Shown here in pieces: positions 1-11,381 of a DNA stretch of 41,115 nucleotides. This stretch comes from Scleroderma bovista (Eukaryota; Basidiomycota; Agaricomycetes; Boletales; Sclerodermataceae): contig JAYMGJ010000739.1 of assembly GCA_037178675.1 (NCBI GenBank), positions 1 to 41,115 on the forward strand. The letters are read 5' to 3'. Each line of letters opens with the position of its first letter. Positions within the stretch are counted from its first letter, which is position 1. The notes under the pieces were generated by a model. It searched no databases. It saw only the letters and a program-made list of their open reading frames with translations, and was not told the origin of the DNA. Both the position numbers and the translations under genes were made by a program.

Positions 1-1109
1 CCAACTACTTGGAATGGAAGTCCGCCATGAAGTCGCTCTTGCAAGTCATGGGAGTTTGGCGCTATGCACATCATCAGGTACCCGCTGTCATTGCTGGACA
101 GGCTGGTGCAACCACCGAGCAACAGGCTGCTGATGAAGTCAATCGGGACAAGGCCCTCGGTACAATCACGTACTATACATCTGCACTCATCAGACAGAAT
201 CTGATGAATGAGAACCAACCCCACACTGTTTGGGCTGCGCTCAACACCTCTTATGGGACTCCTGGCGCTGCCGGTGTCTTTGTTGAGTTCAAACGTCTCA
301 CATGGATGATAATTCCAGGGAATCAGGATCCCACTCCGGCTGTACATCAAATGCAGTCCACGATTGGCTACTTGGCCTCTAATGGCCTTACTCTCCCCAA
401 CTCCGCTCAAGCAATGCTTCTTCTTGGTGCCTTACCGAATGAGTGGCAAGGCTTCGCTTCCACACTCCTGGCCACCTTATTGGTCAACCCAAATGCTGCT
501 CAAATTGCAGCAGGCGTTCAACGCCTTACGTTTGATGTGGTTCTTCCAAAGATAATGGAAGAATGGTCCAGGAAATCCGGCAAGTCTATAATGCCAACAA
601 TGAAGAAGGAACAAAATGCGCAGGCAGGACCTTCTCGCCCAAGATGCAAGAAGTGTTCTGGATGTCATAGTACCATGGATCACCGTGATGACTATAAAAA
701 GACGTTCACTCCTAATGCTGCTGCAGGTCCTTCAACATTTCCACCGAAGAATCAGGGTGGTGGAAAAGGGAAAGGAGGAGGAAAGAAGGGAAAAGGAAAA
801 CAGCCTTACAAGGGTAAAGGCAAGCAGCGTCAAAACGCTGCAGAACAAACCGCACAGATCGTCAAGCTTGGCTCTGATGATGATTCCGATGCTGGGTCCG
901 TCTCTAATATTCCTGAGACAGGCTGGTCCGTGCTCACTCCATCCCAACTTGCTGCAGAGTCAGTATTATGTTCTGTGCATAATGACCTGGCAAGAAAGAA
1001 GAGGGATGATGAGGATTATGCACGGAGACAGGCTACGAGACCACGGACTCCCAATGACGGGACCATAAAGTATCGTGATGACGGTTTTGTTTGTGACCAA
1101 TATAACGAT
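1..1109 (+). pseudogene. copia gag (partial, start outside window)
   Basis: The frame is open from the window edge and no start codon is visible. The first half has the helical, Trp/Leu-rich composition of the copia gag/UBN2 capsid region (motifs such as VWAALNTSYG and LLLGALPNEW). Near residue 215 there is a Cys/His cluster (CKKCSGCHSTMDH) that looks like a decayed CCHC zinc knuckle; its final Cys is replaced by Tyr. A Gly/Lys-rich basic tract follows at about residues 248-275, consistent with RNA binding. The frame runs straight into the inserted solo LTR and stops one codon inside it. The original frame continued at 1385, so gag and pol were one polyprotein. Confidence 0.85.
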
Positions 1110-1379
1110 TGTTGAAGTCGCACGTGCACCCGGCGTAAACCGTCGACGAAGTGCACGCAAGACTGCGACCCATATTAGTGTAGACTTAGTAATAGTCCTC
1201 TTTAGAGTAGATGTTACATGTCACACGTCACGTGTCACACTATTTGTTGTATATAAACAGCGTCCACCGCTTATATAACAGCTCTTGACCAGCTACCGCT
1301 ACCATCTCAGGTTGTGCACTCCACCCAACAGGTGAGTTGGAGTAGCAGTTCCTCTACGTACATAGGTATTGCTTCAACA
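1110..1379. mobile_element. solo LTR inserted in the copia element
   Basis: A 270-bp unit begins TGTTGAAG and ends CTTCAACA, a perfect 8-bp terminal inverted repeat with canonical TG...CA ends. It is flanked by ACGAT (1105-1109) and ATGAT (1380-1384), a 5-bp target duplication with one difference. A TATATAAA box lies at 1250-1257 and CACGTG-type palindromes lie just upstream of it. Deleting the LTR plus one target copy (275 bp) joins codon GAT (1107-1109) to GAA (1385-1387) in frame. Its ends do not match the 3' LTR at 5231, so it comes from another family and is the footprint of LTR-LTR recombination. Confidence 0.9.
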
Positions 1380-1384
1380 ATGAT

Positions 1385-4300
1385 GAAAGCTTTGACTGTT
1401 ATACCTTGTGCACCTCTAAGGAGAGTGACGAAAGGTGTCTTTGCTTAACATCTCCCCATTTAGGACAAAAAACTGAATCTCACTGCCCCAAGCATAAACA
1501 TTTAACTGGTCTATGGTTGATGGATTCCGGTGCAACCGATCATTCCACTCCATATATGGATGATTTCCTAACATACAAGGAACTTCCAAAACCTATAAAT
1601 GTGGGTACTGCTGGCGCTGAAATAATTCAGTTTTTAGGCATAGGTACAGTTGCCTTCAAAACTAAAGTTGGCAATGTACAAAAACAAATCTATCTTCGAC
1701 ATGTCTACTATTCTCCATCTGGAGATAGATGTATTTGTTCACTTCAGTGGCTTACCACGAAACTCAAAATGAAACTCTACGCTGACGCGAAGATAACTCG
1801 TGTCTTCAATTCACGAAATGAAGTCTTCTTGGAAGGGACTAGGTTAATTCCAAGAAACAACCTCCATTGGTTTTATGGGAAACCGATACATCAGACTGGA
1901 GCTCTTGGACTTCTCGTGGATTTGGACATAAAATCCATTTCAACGGTGCAATGTGCAACCGTTACAAATAAATTCAACAGCTATGATCTATGGCATAGTC
2001 GTCTAGGTCATCCTAACCCTCAAACTATGCGGCATGCTACTGGCGCTACCGATGGTATTGAGAAACTGGACATACCCACGACGACACCACTCTGTCCTGA
2101 CTGTCAGATTGGCAAGATGCCCTCAAGGTCTTTTCCATCTTCCGATAAACGAGCAGACAAGATGCTTGAAATGGTGCACTGCGACCTGGTCGAGTTCCCC
2201 GTTTTGTCATACAATCGACACAAGTACTGTCTCATGATCATTGATGATTACTCTGGTTATGGCACAGTTTGCCTTCTGTGGTTAAAATCGGATACTGCCA
2301 CCGCATTCTCTACCTGGGTAACCTGGGCTGAGAAACAAACTGGTCATTCACTCCTACGAGTACGTTCCGATCGAGGAGGAGAATTTATGGCAACCATATT
2401 TAAAACCTTCCTCACCTCCAAAGGGGTAGAACAACAACTCTCCGTTTCGGATCATCCACAACAAAATGGTCGTGCAGAAAGGTTCAATCGGACCTTACTC
2501 GAGAAAGAAGAAACCATGCGTCACGCAGCATGTCTACCGAAGAATCTATGGAACTTCGCTCTTGACACTGCAGTCCATGTTTATAACAGGACACCAATGC
2601 GCCGCATAGGCTGGAAAACACCAGTTGAACTCCTGTTCAACAAGAAACCTGACATATCCTATCTTTGAGTATTTGGATGTCTTGCTTACGTCCACATTCC
2701 AAAGGACAAGCGAAAAGACAAACTTACTCCGAAAGCCGAAGAGATGATATTCCTTGGTTATGAACCAGGAACAAAGGGTTACCGCTTCTTGCGGAACAAC
2801 AGATCAATATATGTGGAAACAACAGCCACATTCGTTGAAAACTTATTCCCAAATTGTCCCGAAGAAAAGTTGAAAAAGAAAATCGATATACCTGAACCAA
2901 TTCATCTTTCTGAAGAAGAAACATCAGGTAACAACGATGAAAATAATCACCAACCTCCACCCGACGATCTGGAATTTCCACCCATTGACCCATATCAACC
3001 AAATGAGAGTCATACAAGAGGTGATTCCAAAGATGACACCACAAAGCCACAAGGTCCAACCCAACGCCCCCCTAAACCTACAGTAGAGGAAGTCGCTGAC
3101 AATGACTCGCAAGCTCCTCAGGGAGGTCAAACTGGTTCTAACAATAGACATCTGGAAGAAGAACTTGGTTATGTTTTCAATAGGCGAACTCAATCATGGG
3201 AACCTCCTCAAGAAGAGGTTCAACCACCTAGAGTACAACCACGACGAGAACATAGAGGCCGAGACACACCAATCCCGGATTTCATAATTCCTAATGTTAT
3301 CAATCCACTCCGTCGCAATCCCCCTCGAGCTCGTAATCCACCTCTTAGACCAGACAATGTCTATGGTGAAAGAAGTCCAGTGGATATAGAACGAGACATT
3401 GCAAGAGAATGAGAATGGACCAGAACGGTCTTAGGAAGAGGAATTCCTACTATTCCTCATACAGAACCCATGGTCGAAACTAGACCAAATCCTCCTGCAC
3501 CTGCAGAACCTCAAGAGGTCCCCATCGCTGTTCCATTACCATCAATGGATGAAGACGAGAATGAAATGGAAGACATCATAGTTCCAAACACTGATGTTGA
3601 CACTATGATTCAACTAGGTCAACACTACATTCTCAATTACATCATGAAGCAGGCAGCAAAGCCGCTCAAGGGTATTCCTTATCATTTCAAGGATATTCGT
3701 AACTATCCATTAGACGAACAGAAGAAATGGGAACAGGCATGCAAGGAAGAAATCAAGTCTATCGAAGATAGACACGTATGGACTTTGGTGGATTGTCCGC
3801 CAGATCGAAAACCTGTCAAATGTCGCTGGATATTCGCAAAGATTTATCGGATGGAAGATTTAAAGCCCGCTTGGTTGCGAAAGGCTTTTCACAAATTTAT
3901 GGTGAAGACTACGATGAAACCTTCTCACCGGTCACACGCTTTGAGACAGTACGACTGCTCTTGGCTTATGCATGTCGAAATGACTGGGAAATTGAAAGTC
4001 TTGATGTCAAGACTGCCTTCTTATATGGGCGACTCGATGAAGAAATTTACATGGAGCAACCCGAAGGTTTCAAAGTACCAGGTTCAAGTAACAAGGTCTA
4101 TCGTCTATTGCGTGCTCTCTATGGCCTGAAGCAAGCCGCACTAGCATGGAACAAAGAGCTACACAAATCGCTCCTAAAGCTTAACTTCAAACATTCCAAA
4201 GCAGATCCTGGAGTATACATCTACCAAGATAAATCAGGCATCATGCTGTTCATCGTCTATGTCGATGATGGACTTCTTATGTCAAACTCTGCCAAACTTC

Positions 4301-5220
4301 TCAAGAAGAAGAAAACCGCATTCCTCAACGTATGGGAAGCTTGTGACATGGGTCCAGTACAAGAGTATCTTGGATTCCAAATCACTCGTAATCGCGTCAA
4401 ACACTCGATGGTTCTACACCAACACCCTTACATATTGAAAGTACTCAAACACTTTCAAATGGAGAACGTCAAACACGTCCGCACACCTTTACCTGCTGGG
4501 TATCAACCATCTACAGCACCAAAGGACTACAATGCAAGTCCAACAACAAGACAACGGTATCAATCCATTATAGGATCACTCCTATTTGTCATGCTTGGCA
4601 CGCGCCCGGACATCGCTTTTGCCATAATCAAAATGTCACAGTTCATGGCAAATCCTACCGAAGAACACCTCTCAAAGGCACTTCACATAGTGAAGTATTT
4701 GGGTTCAACTCCAAATCTCGCACTTCATTTTACAGGAGGAGCTTTGTCATTGGATTGCTATTCAGACTCTGACTGGGCAGGCGATAGTGAAACAAGACGT
4801 TCAACCAGCAGTTATACTATCTTTCTTGGCAATGACTTGGTTAGCTGGTGATCTCGCCGACAACCAACTGTGGCTCTATCATCAACAGAAGCCGAATACA
4901 TGTCAATGTGCGATTGCACACAACAGATTCTATGGATCAAATCCCTCTTCCAAGAGTGTCATCTCTCCCTCCAACACTTCATGATGTTTGGAGATAACAA
5001 AGGCGCTATTCACATTGCGCAAAATCCAGTCATGGAAGGATGGTCAAAGCACATCAATATTAAGTATTATTTCCTCCGCGAATGCGTTGAGAAGAATACT
5101 TTCCTGCTTGACTATGTTCCCACTGATCAGCAGAAAGCTGATATGATGACGAAGAATCTGACATGGCAGAAATTCCAAGACAATCGCTCGCGACTGAACC
5201 TTCTAGAGTTCAAGTCTTAG
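1385..5220 (+). pseudogene. copia pol polyprotein (PR-IN-RT-RNaseH), disrupted
   Basis: Domains in order: aspartic protease (LMDSGATDHS, DSG active site, about 1517); GAG-pre-integrase/HHCC zinc domain (WHSRLGHP...CPDCQIGK, about 1990-2115); integrase core with DYSGY, SDRGGEF and QQNGRAERFNRTLLEKE supplying the D,D,E residues; reverse transcriptase with FIVYVDDGLLMS (catalytic YVDD, about 4250); RNase H with DSDWAGD, SSTEAEYMS and GDNKGAI. Breaks: TGA at 2666 (SYL-stop-VFGCLAYV) and at 3410 (ARE-stop-EWTR), both probably from CGA; a frameshift about 3840-3850 just before the SDGRFKARLVAKG block; and TGA at 4849 after LVSW, where a Ser codon is expected. Everything between the breaks is well conserved, so decay is recent. 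Confidence 0.92.
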
Positions 5221-5230
5221 CGAGGAGGAG
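5219..5230 (+). promoter_or_regulatory. polypurine tract (plus-strand primer)
   Basis: AGCGAGGAGGAG lies between the polyprotein stop codon (TAG, 5218-5220) and the TG start of the 3' LTR. This is the standard position and composition of an LTR-retrotransposon polypurine tract. Confidence 0.75.
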
Positions 5231-5640
5231 TGTCGACAAGAAAGTATGATTATATCTTATCTTAATCTAATCTTGGAGATTTCCAGAGATCACAGTTACA
5301 TGTGATTCGGAGTAGTATCAACCGGAATACCGGTAGATCACATGACCGGCTCCACAAGATAGCCGGAACTATCACATGCAAGGCACGTGTATAACACATG
5401 CTGATGCACGTTACAGGCACGTTTCCAGATAACTACGCTTATGGAAACTGCACCTACTACATATGGGAATATGGTGAAATAGGCTAGAATAATACTTATC
5501 TACGCACAGACCATGTACCACAGGTATATATATCCTGTAGGATTCCCTGTAGTTCCTTAGTTCAATACAGTTCAACTGTTCTCTCATTACTCGCTACTTC
5601 AAACAACTCAACTTCAAGAACCAGCTACTAGCTATCAAAG
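5231..5640 (+). repeat. copia 3' LTR (right edge approximate)
   Basis: Begins TGTCGACAAG directly after the polypurine tract. Contains a TATA box (TATATATA, 5525-5532) and upstream CCGGAATACCGG-type palindromes (about 5322-5333). The end is placed near 5637-5640 (possible ...CTATCA end), but without the 5' LTR in the window the exact 3' end and target duplication cannot be fixed. Confidence 0.75.
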
Positions 5641-6265
5641 GTATGCTTGCGCTACCCCGTTGCTGTTGCCCCAGTTTTGTTGCTACATTCTCCTCATCAG
5701 TCCTGCGTCAAGGACATACTTTGGTCATCTTAGGTCTATTGTCAAGCTTGAAAAGTCTTCTCTGGTTGTCTCTGTGTCCCCTGAGCCCTCAGCCTATGGT
5801 CCCTTCCTCCCAGATACTTGCCATGTCCATCTTCCTCTGACATTTGTCTCACTTCCCTGGATGCATCAAATTCAGTACTCTGACCACTTCCCTACTTTCA
5901 GATGCCATCCTCCAGCACCATGACAGCTATATCCCCACTTTATAGTGCTATTAGGAAGAATAACCCTCTCTCATTCTTTCCCAGAAGAGAGCTCATCAAG
6001 GGAGCCCATGGTTGGGCTTCAGCGGTGCTAGAACACATGCATTACACCTTAGTGTATGCTGACCCCCCAAAGACCTCTGGACCCCTGGTACCCTTCTTGT
6101 GGCTGTTTTGTCTCGGATCAATCCCCCTATTAATCCCAGATCTTCCTCATTGTTGTCCCATCAAATTCCTGATGGTACACAGCCTCCCATCAAACTTCTT
6201 GGGCTATGCATCAATGACTCCCTTCTGCTGTGCAGTGACTCATCCCTTTCTTACTGATGCTCTCA
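5641..6265. other. pyrimidine-rich non-coding stretch
   Basis: The plus strand is strongly C/T-rich. Open frames here translate to Leu/Ser/Pro-rich strings with no recognisable domain, as expected of skewed composition. I see no supported gene. Confidence 0.5.
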
Positions 6266-6990
6266 TGTCATCAGTATTACTCTATCCCTTTCGCATTTTT
6301 GAAATATTACTCAGCTGATGACTCACTCCCTTACCAATCAATCTTGTCATGCAGCTTACTCATTCCTTTACTCAGCAGCTTATTCATGCTCCCTATGCTT
6401 ACTCATTTATGCTTATCCCTTGCTTACTGGTCGCTTACAAAGCCCTTACAAAGCTCTTACCAATCACTTACCAATCCTTGACAAATTCTGCTTACTCCCT
6501 TCTCTTTTTGTACTTTAATGCTGTGTCCCCCCATGTATTTAAACCCCTGGGCTCAGCCCAGTAAAAAAGGACCCAATAGCACGAAATTATCCCTCTCTCA
6601 GTCTCTCTCAATCAGTATCCCTTCAGTCTTTGAGTCCTTGTAGGCTTCAGTGAAGGTCTAAAGGCTCAATATCTTCAAGTTTATTCAAGTTATTCAAGTC
6701 CAAGTATTTCTCTAGGCTCAAGCAGAGTCTAGCCAGTCAATCCTTCATCTCCCATAGCTTCTGGACATCAGGAGCCCCCTTGCCCCTCTGCTGCACCAAT
6801 CTCTGGGTGTAGTATCACTATTTCCCTCTCAGTCAACTCAATCCCTGCTTTGACACTTCCTAGGCTATAGGAAGAGTCCAGACACCTGTACCCTTCGTCT
6901 TCTAATACTCCTGTACCCCAGGAGTATCCTGCATCATCGTCTGCATCACCCTGTTGGTGTAGATCCCCTCTCCCCCTCCTCAGCACATCC
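6266..6990 (+). repeat. possible decayed LTR (gypsy-like)
   Basis: The stretch contains short direct repeats around CTTACTCA and CTTACAAAG, then a TATTTAAA box near 6536 followed by GGGCTCAGCCCA. A CT-rich leader and repeated ATTCAAGT units follow. That arrangement (repeat-rich U3, TATA box, CT-rich leader) resembles solo LTRs of gypsy elements in mushroom genomes. No inverted ends plus target duplication could be demonstrated, so this is tentative. Confidence 0.3.
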
Positions 6991-7020
6991 TCTCTGGACA
7001 CTGTGGAGGTAAACCACCAC

Positions 7021-7800
7021 TCACACATTTTTGTAGTCCCTTGTTGGTGTTGTGTTTGGGTTATTTCTCTGACCCAAATCCACACTTTGACTCACAGCAA
7101 TCAATAACAGTTTGACGAAGGTTAGCACCCTCAGTACATGGGGAGTCTCCCCAATCCATAAATCGTTGTTTAGAGCCATTTTCAGAAGACATCCTAAATG
7201 CAAAGCACAGGTACATTGGTGACATACCCATCCCATCCCATCTGTGCTGATGTGTGAGCTCACAACAAGAATACCTTGCCACAGTTGGTGCGCTGCATGG
7301 ATTTTATCTGGCATTAAGAGCTCACAAACATTTGGAATGTTAAGAATTTCCTTTTTCTCACCTGCAATACATGACTTGTTGATGTTTTTTATTCAGAATA
7401 AAAGTTACTATCATGTACACTGCTTCGCTGGGAGCTCCCTTGCACAAACAACACATACAACATGCCTCAATGCTCCTCAATGTGTCATTCCCTGTGGCAT
7501 CAAGAAATGCTGCTATACGTTTTTGCAATTCTTCTTCTGAAGGCAATGACATGAACTTCATAACATCAGGCTCCCCATACCTTTCATCATCCTCTTCCTC
7601 TGTTACATTCTTTTCCAATTGATATTTTCATCTGACTGCCCACAAATTGGCCATTTGATCTGCTTTTGCTTTGCATTTTCGTGTCCGTGAGTCTTTCTCC
7701 TTGGCCTCTGCTGCATTTCATATCTGATCTAAATTCTCCAAGGATAATTGTCCAATCGCAGCTGCTAGTTCTTTCCAAGTGTGCAAGCTTCCTGAAAGTG
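7021..7800 (-). pseudogene. DUF6570 (Helitron-associated) protein remnant
   Basis: Minus-strand pieces read in order: an N-terminal helical segment (ELAAAIGQLSLENLDQI then stop), a block LPSEEELQKRIAAFLDATGN followed by a Cys cluster (ACCMCCLC), and, after a likely intron around 7360-7415, EILNIPNVCELLMPD, a WVCHQCTCALHLG Cys pair, and ALNNDLWIGETP followed by LTFVKLLLIA. The last block matches the conserved DUF6570 signature (LANxLWIGxxPxxLxxLTxxExLLIA) as I know it. In Agaricomycetes DUF6570 is often the N-terminal part of Helitron helicase proteins. In-frame stops and loss of everything after LLIA show a dead fragment. No Rep or helicase sequence follows it. Confidence 0.6.
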
Positions 7801-8109
7801 TACCTGGCTCTAAACTGTCGTACACTTCACGTCGAGTGAGTCATCCCCATGGCTCCATCATGATGCTTGTCACCATGGGCTTTCCCTTTTTTGAAATGCT
7901 CTCGACTCTTCCATCTCCTTTGTTTGATTCTCCTATCTATATTGCCTTGTATGAGCTCTTGTTCTGCACTGTGTCTAACTCTTACCACCACCACAACTCT
8001 CATTAAAATACAAATTGTTGTTCTTCCAAATGCCACCTCCTATTGTTTCCTGCATTTATATGTGAGCGCCCCATGCTTGCTCTTTTCCATTCTCCCTGTT
8101 TTCATATCA

Positions 8110-9491
8110 ATGTCTGATCCCCCTGCTCTCGGAAACCATTCGCCCTTGACAGGCCCAATTACCCTTGCTTCTTCATCCTCAATTGCCATCCATCATCCTC
8201 CCTTGTCTAGTACTGTAACAACTCCTAAGTCTCCGGCTCATGCATCATCTGATATTGACAATCATGACATTGCATCAACGTGGATAAACCGTCTTATAGA
8301 TGATCTAAAGACAAGTACTTTTGGTTTCTATGCAGCCACGCCCAACTTGGCATCCATGGCCCAGTTTTTTCTTGGAGGAGGATCTGGCAATGTTGCAATT
8401 GTTAAAAATGGCACCGATAATGATGTCATTGAGTTATTACTCAGTGGTATCTTTGAAATTGACTGCGAACTTTTCTTCATGAATGCCGATGGTGGCTTTC
8501 CTTCTTCAAATATGTTCAATCGTGAGTTCATTGACACAAAACTCACCTGCCTTCTGATCCCTGTCCAAAACGACATTGCTTTCTCCTCCACATGAGACGA
8601 CTACAATGCAATAATTGCAAATATCAAGGCACTCGAAAAACTCATTCCACTTAAGAAAGGGGAGAGTGTTCAATTGTGTCTAAGAGAATCTGGTGGTAAA
8701 CCCTGCATTCAAATCTCACATTCTCTTTTTGTCATATGTTTATTTTCACTGCTCCATTCTCAACTCATACTAATGTTACTTTTACTCCAGAAGAATGATG
8801 ATGATGCTGATGCTGAAACAGCAGCTGAAGATGGTAAAACTTCTTCTAGTTCTCACCTCATTTCCTGCCTTACCATTCTTCCCTTAGAGAAACTCACCAT
8901 GGAATGGCCCGTGCATGAGCGAGTGAAAACCGCCTTAGCACATGCAGCTTTGACGCACAACATATCACCCCTCCTGGCCTATGACGAAGACCATACCCTG
9001 ATTGCTCCCAAAAACTACCATCACAAGTTATGTGGTGCCATCATTCAGGTCCACTTCACACTCATCCACTACTTCATCAAACAAAGCAAAAAATTGGTTT
9101 TCACTGCTGTAACTCACGAAATCGTGGTTCTTCATGCACCACCTGCTGCGCCTCTCAATCCTCTCAAGCGTGGTCGATTAACTAATGGACCAATCATTTC
9201 TAGCTCCAAGAAAGAGCATTTGGTGAGCTTTATGTTTTCAATTGCTTTCTGGTACTACAACGTGTGTCATACGAGTTGATCAATGCAATCAACCTTGAAG
9301 TTTCCACAATGAAAACAAACAAGGCTTTGTTGCGCCTAACGGACGCTTATCTCCAACTTTTCCCTAGCTTTGATGTCTCGTTTCTTACTATACAATCCTG
9401 TTTAAAATTTCACCACAACATCTATCTAGGATTAACACCACCTAGTGACAGACTCTTTTCACCTGTACTTCTCCCCAACTTAGAGTTATAA
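8110..9491 (+). pseudogene. unrecognised multi-exon protein, probably broken
   Basis: The first ATG of a coding-looking frame is at 8110. It encodes a Ser/Pro/Thr-rich head, then a compact segment (ASTWINRLIDDLKTSTFGFY ... AQFFLGGGSGNVAIV ... VIELLLSGIFEIDCELFF) ending at TGA 8593-8595. Coding character continues in the same frame (YNAIIANIKALEKLIPLKK), so this TGA probably replaced CGA. A pyrimidine-rich stretch about 8696-8790 ending TACTCCAG with an upstream CTAAT looks like an intron but does not splice in frame. An acidic Asp/Ala run and a second domain (MEWPVHERVKTALAHAAL ... VTHEIVVLHAPP) follow. A clean 53-nt intron at 9223-9275 joins KKEHL to LINAINLEV in phase. I do not recognise the family. 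No transmembrane segments outside the putative intron. Confidence 0.45.
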
Positions 9492-9639
9492 AATTTGATT
9501 GTCTCCTATTTGTTATCATCTCAACTTCCAATGTGACCTTGCTGATCCTCCTGTTCATCCTTGTCCACTCCTTCCCCTATCTGAACTGTGTGATCATCCT
9601 CTCTCCTGTCATGTGCGCCATTTTTGACTACAAACCACC

Positions 9640-10032
9640 ATGTCCAACAGGTTAACCACTCTCCATTCTGCAGATGCCATCATTGTCCGTGATGACATGC
9701 AATCTGGTTCCCAACACATGTTTCTTCAACGTGACGCTTCCGGTCTTTTTTCACTTCAATATGTTCATTCCACTTTTGAATTTCCTGATCATGTTGAATC
9801 CACAATCATCAACACATCCAACCTTCATTTGCTGGTTTTTTTTGACCGCATACTACAAGAAACTTCACGAGTTGAAGGAGTCTATGTATTCATTGGCATC
9901 AACGAATCCAACCGCCTCTTTGATCTGCATCCCGAACATCACCTTATGCATGTCACTCTTGCAATGATGGATATGTACGATGTTCATACTTCATTTGTCT
10001 TCTTCCCCACTAATGTTTGTTCGCAGTCTTGA
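9640..10032 (+). CDS. hypothetical protein, unrecognised
   Basis: A 130-residue open frame begins at ATG 9640 (MSNRLTTLHSADAIIV) and ends TGA. The composition is balanced, with alternating hydrophobic stretches (NTSNLHLLVFFDRILQETS, EGVYVFIGINESNRLF) that look like a small alpha/beta fold. It lies between the broken gene at 8110-9491 and the F-box/NTase gene, all on the same strand, and could be an exon of a larger gene. No motif is recognised. Confidence 0.4.
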   Translation: MSNRLTTLHSADAIIVRDDMQSGSQHMFLQRDASGLFSLQYVHSTFEFPDHVESTIINTSNLHLLVFFDRILQETSRVEGVYVFIGINESNRLFDLHPEHHLMHVTLAMMDMYDVHTSFVFFPTNVCSQS

Positions 10033-10253
10033 TCATCTTTATCCATTGACTGATTCCAATTGATCTCTACTTCCTACACTGCACCTCTCCTGACCTGCTT
10101 TCCTTCCCTTTAACCCTGTGTTTGTTATTCTCTCTCCTTTTCTCCATTATCAAATTCTTCCTATTTTTATCACACCTCCTTTTCAATAGTGCCATTAAAA
10201 CCCATTGGACTTCCACTGAGCTCGCCTCCATACATTTCTCTTCTACCCGTCCA

Positions 10254-11156
10254 ATGTCTAAACTCACTTTACCTGTTGAGCTTTGGTCTCTCATTTTTGG
10301 ATACCTGCACCTCGGCCATATCATAAAATTCTTGGCAACATGCAAATATTATTCGAAAGTTGTCCGCCATTACATTCTTTTTCGACGCCACCATCTTGCT
10401 GCCCATTTTTTCCATAACCCTGACAGGTTATTTAGAATACTATATGCTTCCCAAGCTGTTATATCCGGGTCCTGTGCACTTTATCTCCTACAACCTCTCC
10501 TGACCACTCCCTGGTTCCCTCATAACATGGACATATTTGTCTCCCAAGACAACCATCAGTTGCTCCTTGCCGCCCTCACTACTGAGAATTATCAACATGT
10601 TGTCACATCCCCTGCACACATCAAATGCCGATCCCATTCACCTTGCCACTCCACCATCACTCTCATGTATTCACAACAAACTATTCATGTTATCGTGTCG
10701 CCATGTGACTCTGCAATCTTCCCCGTCTATTGTTTACATGGCAGCACCCTTCTTATGAATTTTATAACACATGACTCCCTCTGCTGCTCGTATCCCCAAT
10801 TAACCCTATGTTGTGTGTCCCTCATCAACCCTTTTTTTGTTCATGACACAATCCTTAACCGAGCCTCCATCGACTCCCTTCTCAAATACCGGTGTCGCGG
10901 CTTTTCTTATTTCAACTGTTACCATATCCACGGACATTTCCGTTGTTTCAAACACACTGACCGCAAACTCAATGACAAGTCCTGCATGTGGGTTGTCACA
11001 AAATCTGCTCCTTTCGCTCCCCACTCCCGTCTCGACACTTATGCACGTCTGGGCATCATTAATGCCCACTGGCATCTTGGGGGCGAACTTTGTACGACAG
11101 AATCTTTTGCCAATTTCGCACCCTCTTCTGTTCACATTGACCTAGACTCAGAGTGA
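10254..11156 (+). CDS. F-box plus nucleotidyltransferase-like protein (paralog 1)
   Basis: A single-exon gene of 300 residues. Residues 5-40 form an F-box-like helix set (LPVELWSLIFGYLHLGHI then FLATCKYYSKVV). About residues 68-95 carry GSCALYLLQP...WFPHNMDIFV, which resembles the start of a nucleotidyltransferase fold (GS followed by a DxD-like strand). The first acidic position reads Asn here, so catalysis is doubtful. The C-terminal half contains NFITHDS, YPQLTL and SLINPF followed by a Cys/His-rich stretch and HWHLGGELC. The start is chosen at the ATG just before LPVELW. This is an agaricomycete-restricted, multicopy family of unknown function as far as I know. A second copy begins 225 bp downstream. 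F-box proteins usually supply substrates to SCF ubiquitin ligases; any such role here is inference. Confidence 0.7.
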   Translation: MSKLTLPVELWSLIFGYLHLGHIIKFLATCKYYSKVVRHYILFRRHHLAAHFFHNPDRLFRILYASQAVISGSCALYLLQPLLTTPWFPHNMDIFVSQDNHQLLLAALTTENYQHVVTSPAHIKCRSHSPCHSTITLMYSQQTIHVIVSPCDSAIFPVYCLHGSTLLMNFITHDSLCCSYPQLTLCCVSLINPFFVHDTILNRASIDSLLKYRCRGFSYFNCYHIHGHFRCFKHTDRKLNDKSCMWVVTKSAPFAPHSRLDTYARLGIINAHWHLGGELCTTESFANFAPSSVHIDLDSE

Positions 11157-11381
11157 GCATTTCCCCGTCTTTCACCCTGTGTGTTCATTCCCTAGCTTTT
11201 CTCTTTAGCCATGCAGATGTTTACTAAATACTTGTCTGTTACTCTTTCCACCTCCTCTCCTCCCACACGTTCTGCTATTCCTGGGGTTGCCTCCCCACCG
11301 CCCCTATCGCTCAATCATACTTAAATCTACCGGGATCTCCTTCTCTATTTCCAAATAGCTATGTTCATCCTACCTCTATCT

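Larger units (their letters stand above)
1..5640 (+). mobile_element. Ty1/copia LTR retrotransposon, 5'-truncated by window, defective
   Basis: The domain order is gag, protease, integrase, reverse transcriptase, RNase H, which defines the Ty1/copia superfamily (gypsy elements have integrase last). The 5' LTR, primer-binding site and gag start lie outside the window. The internal part ends at a purine-rich tract (5219-5230) followed by the 3' LTR at 5231. The single polyprotein frame has been broken by a solo LTR inserted at 1110-1379, by in-frame TGA codons at 2666-2668, 3410-3412 and 4849-4851, and by a frameshift near 3840-3850. The element therefore cannot make its own polyprotein. The right boundary is approximate, because the matching 5' LTR is not visible. 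Confidence 0.93.

Noticed and set aside
4849..4851. Counting this TGA among the CGA-to-TGA stops
   Set aside because: The family motif (W-S-S-R/K) predicts Ser here, so the change is not a CpG transition at CGA.
1110..5640. Idea that 1110-1379 and 5231-5640 are the two LTRs of one element
   Set aside because: Start and end sequences differ (TGTTGAAG versus TGTCGACAAG) and the first lies inside the polyprotein frame with its own target duplication.
5643..6564. Several overlapping hydrophobic or Pro/Leu-rich open frames
   Set aside because: They reflect C/T-skewed sequence. No domain, splice logic or consistent frame was seen.
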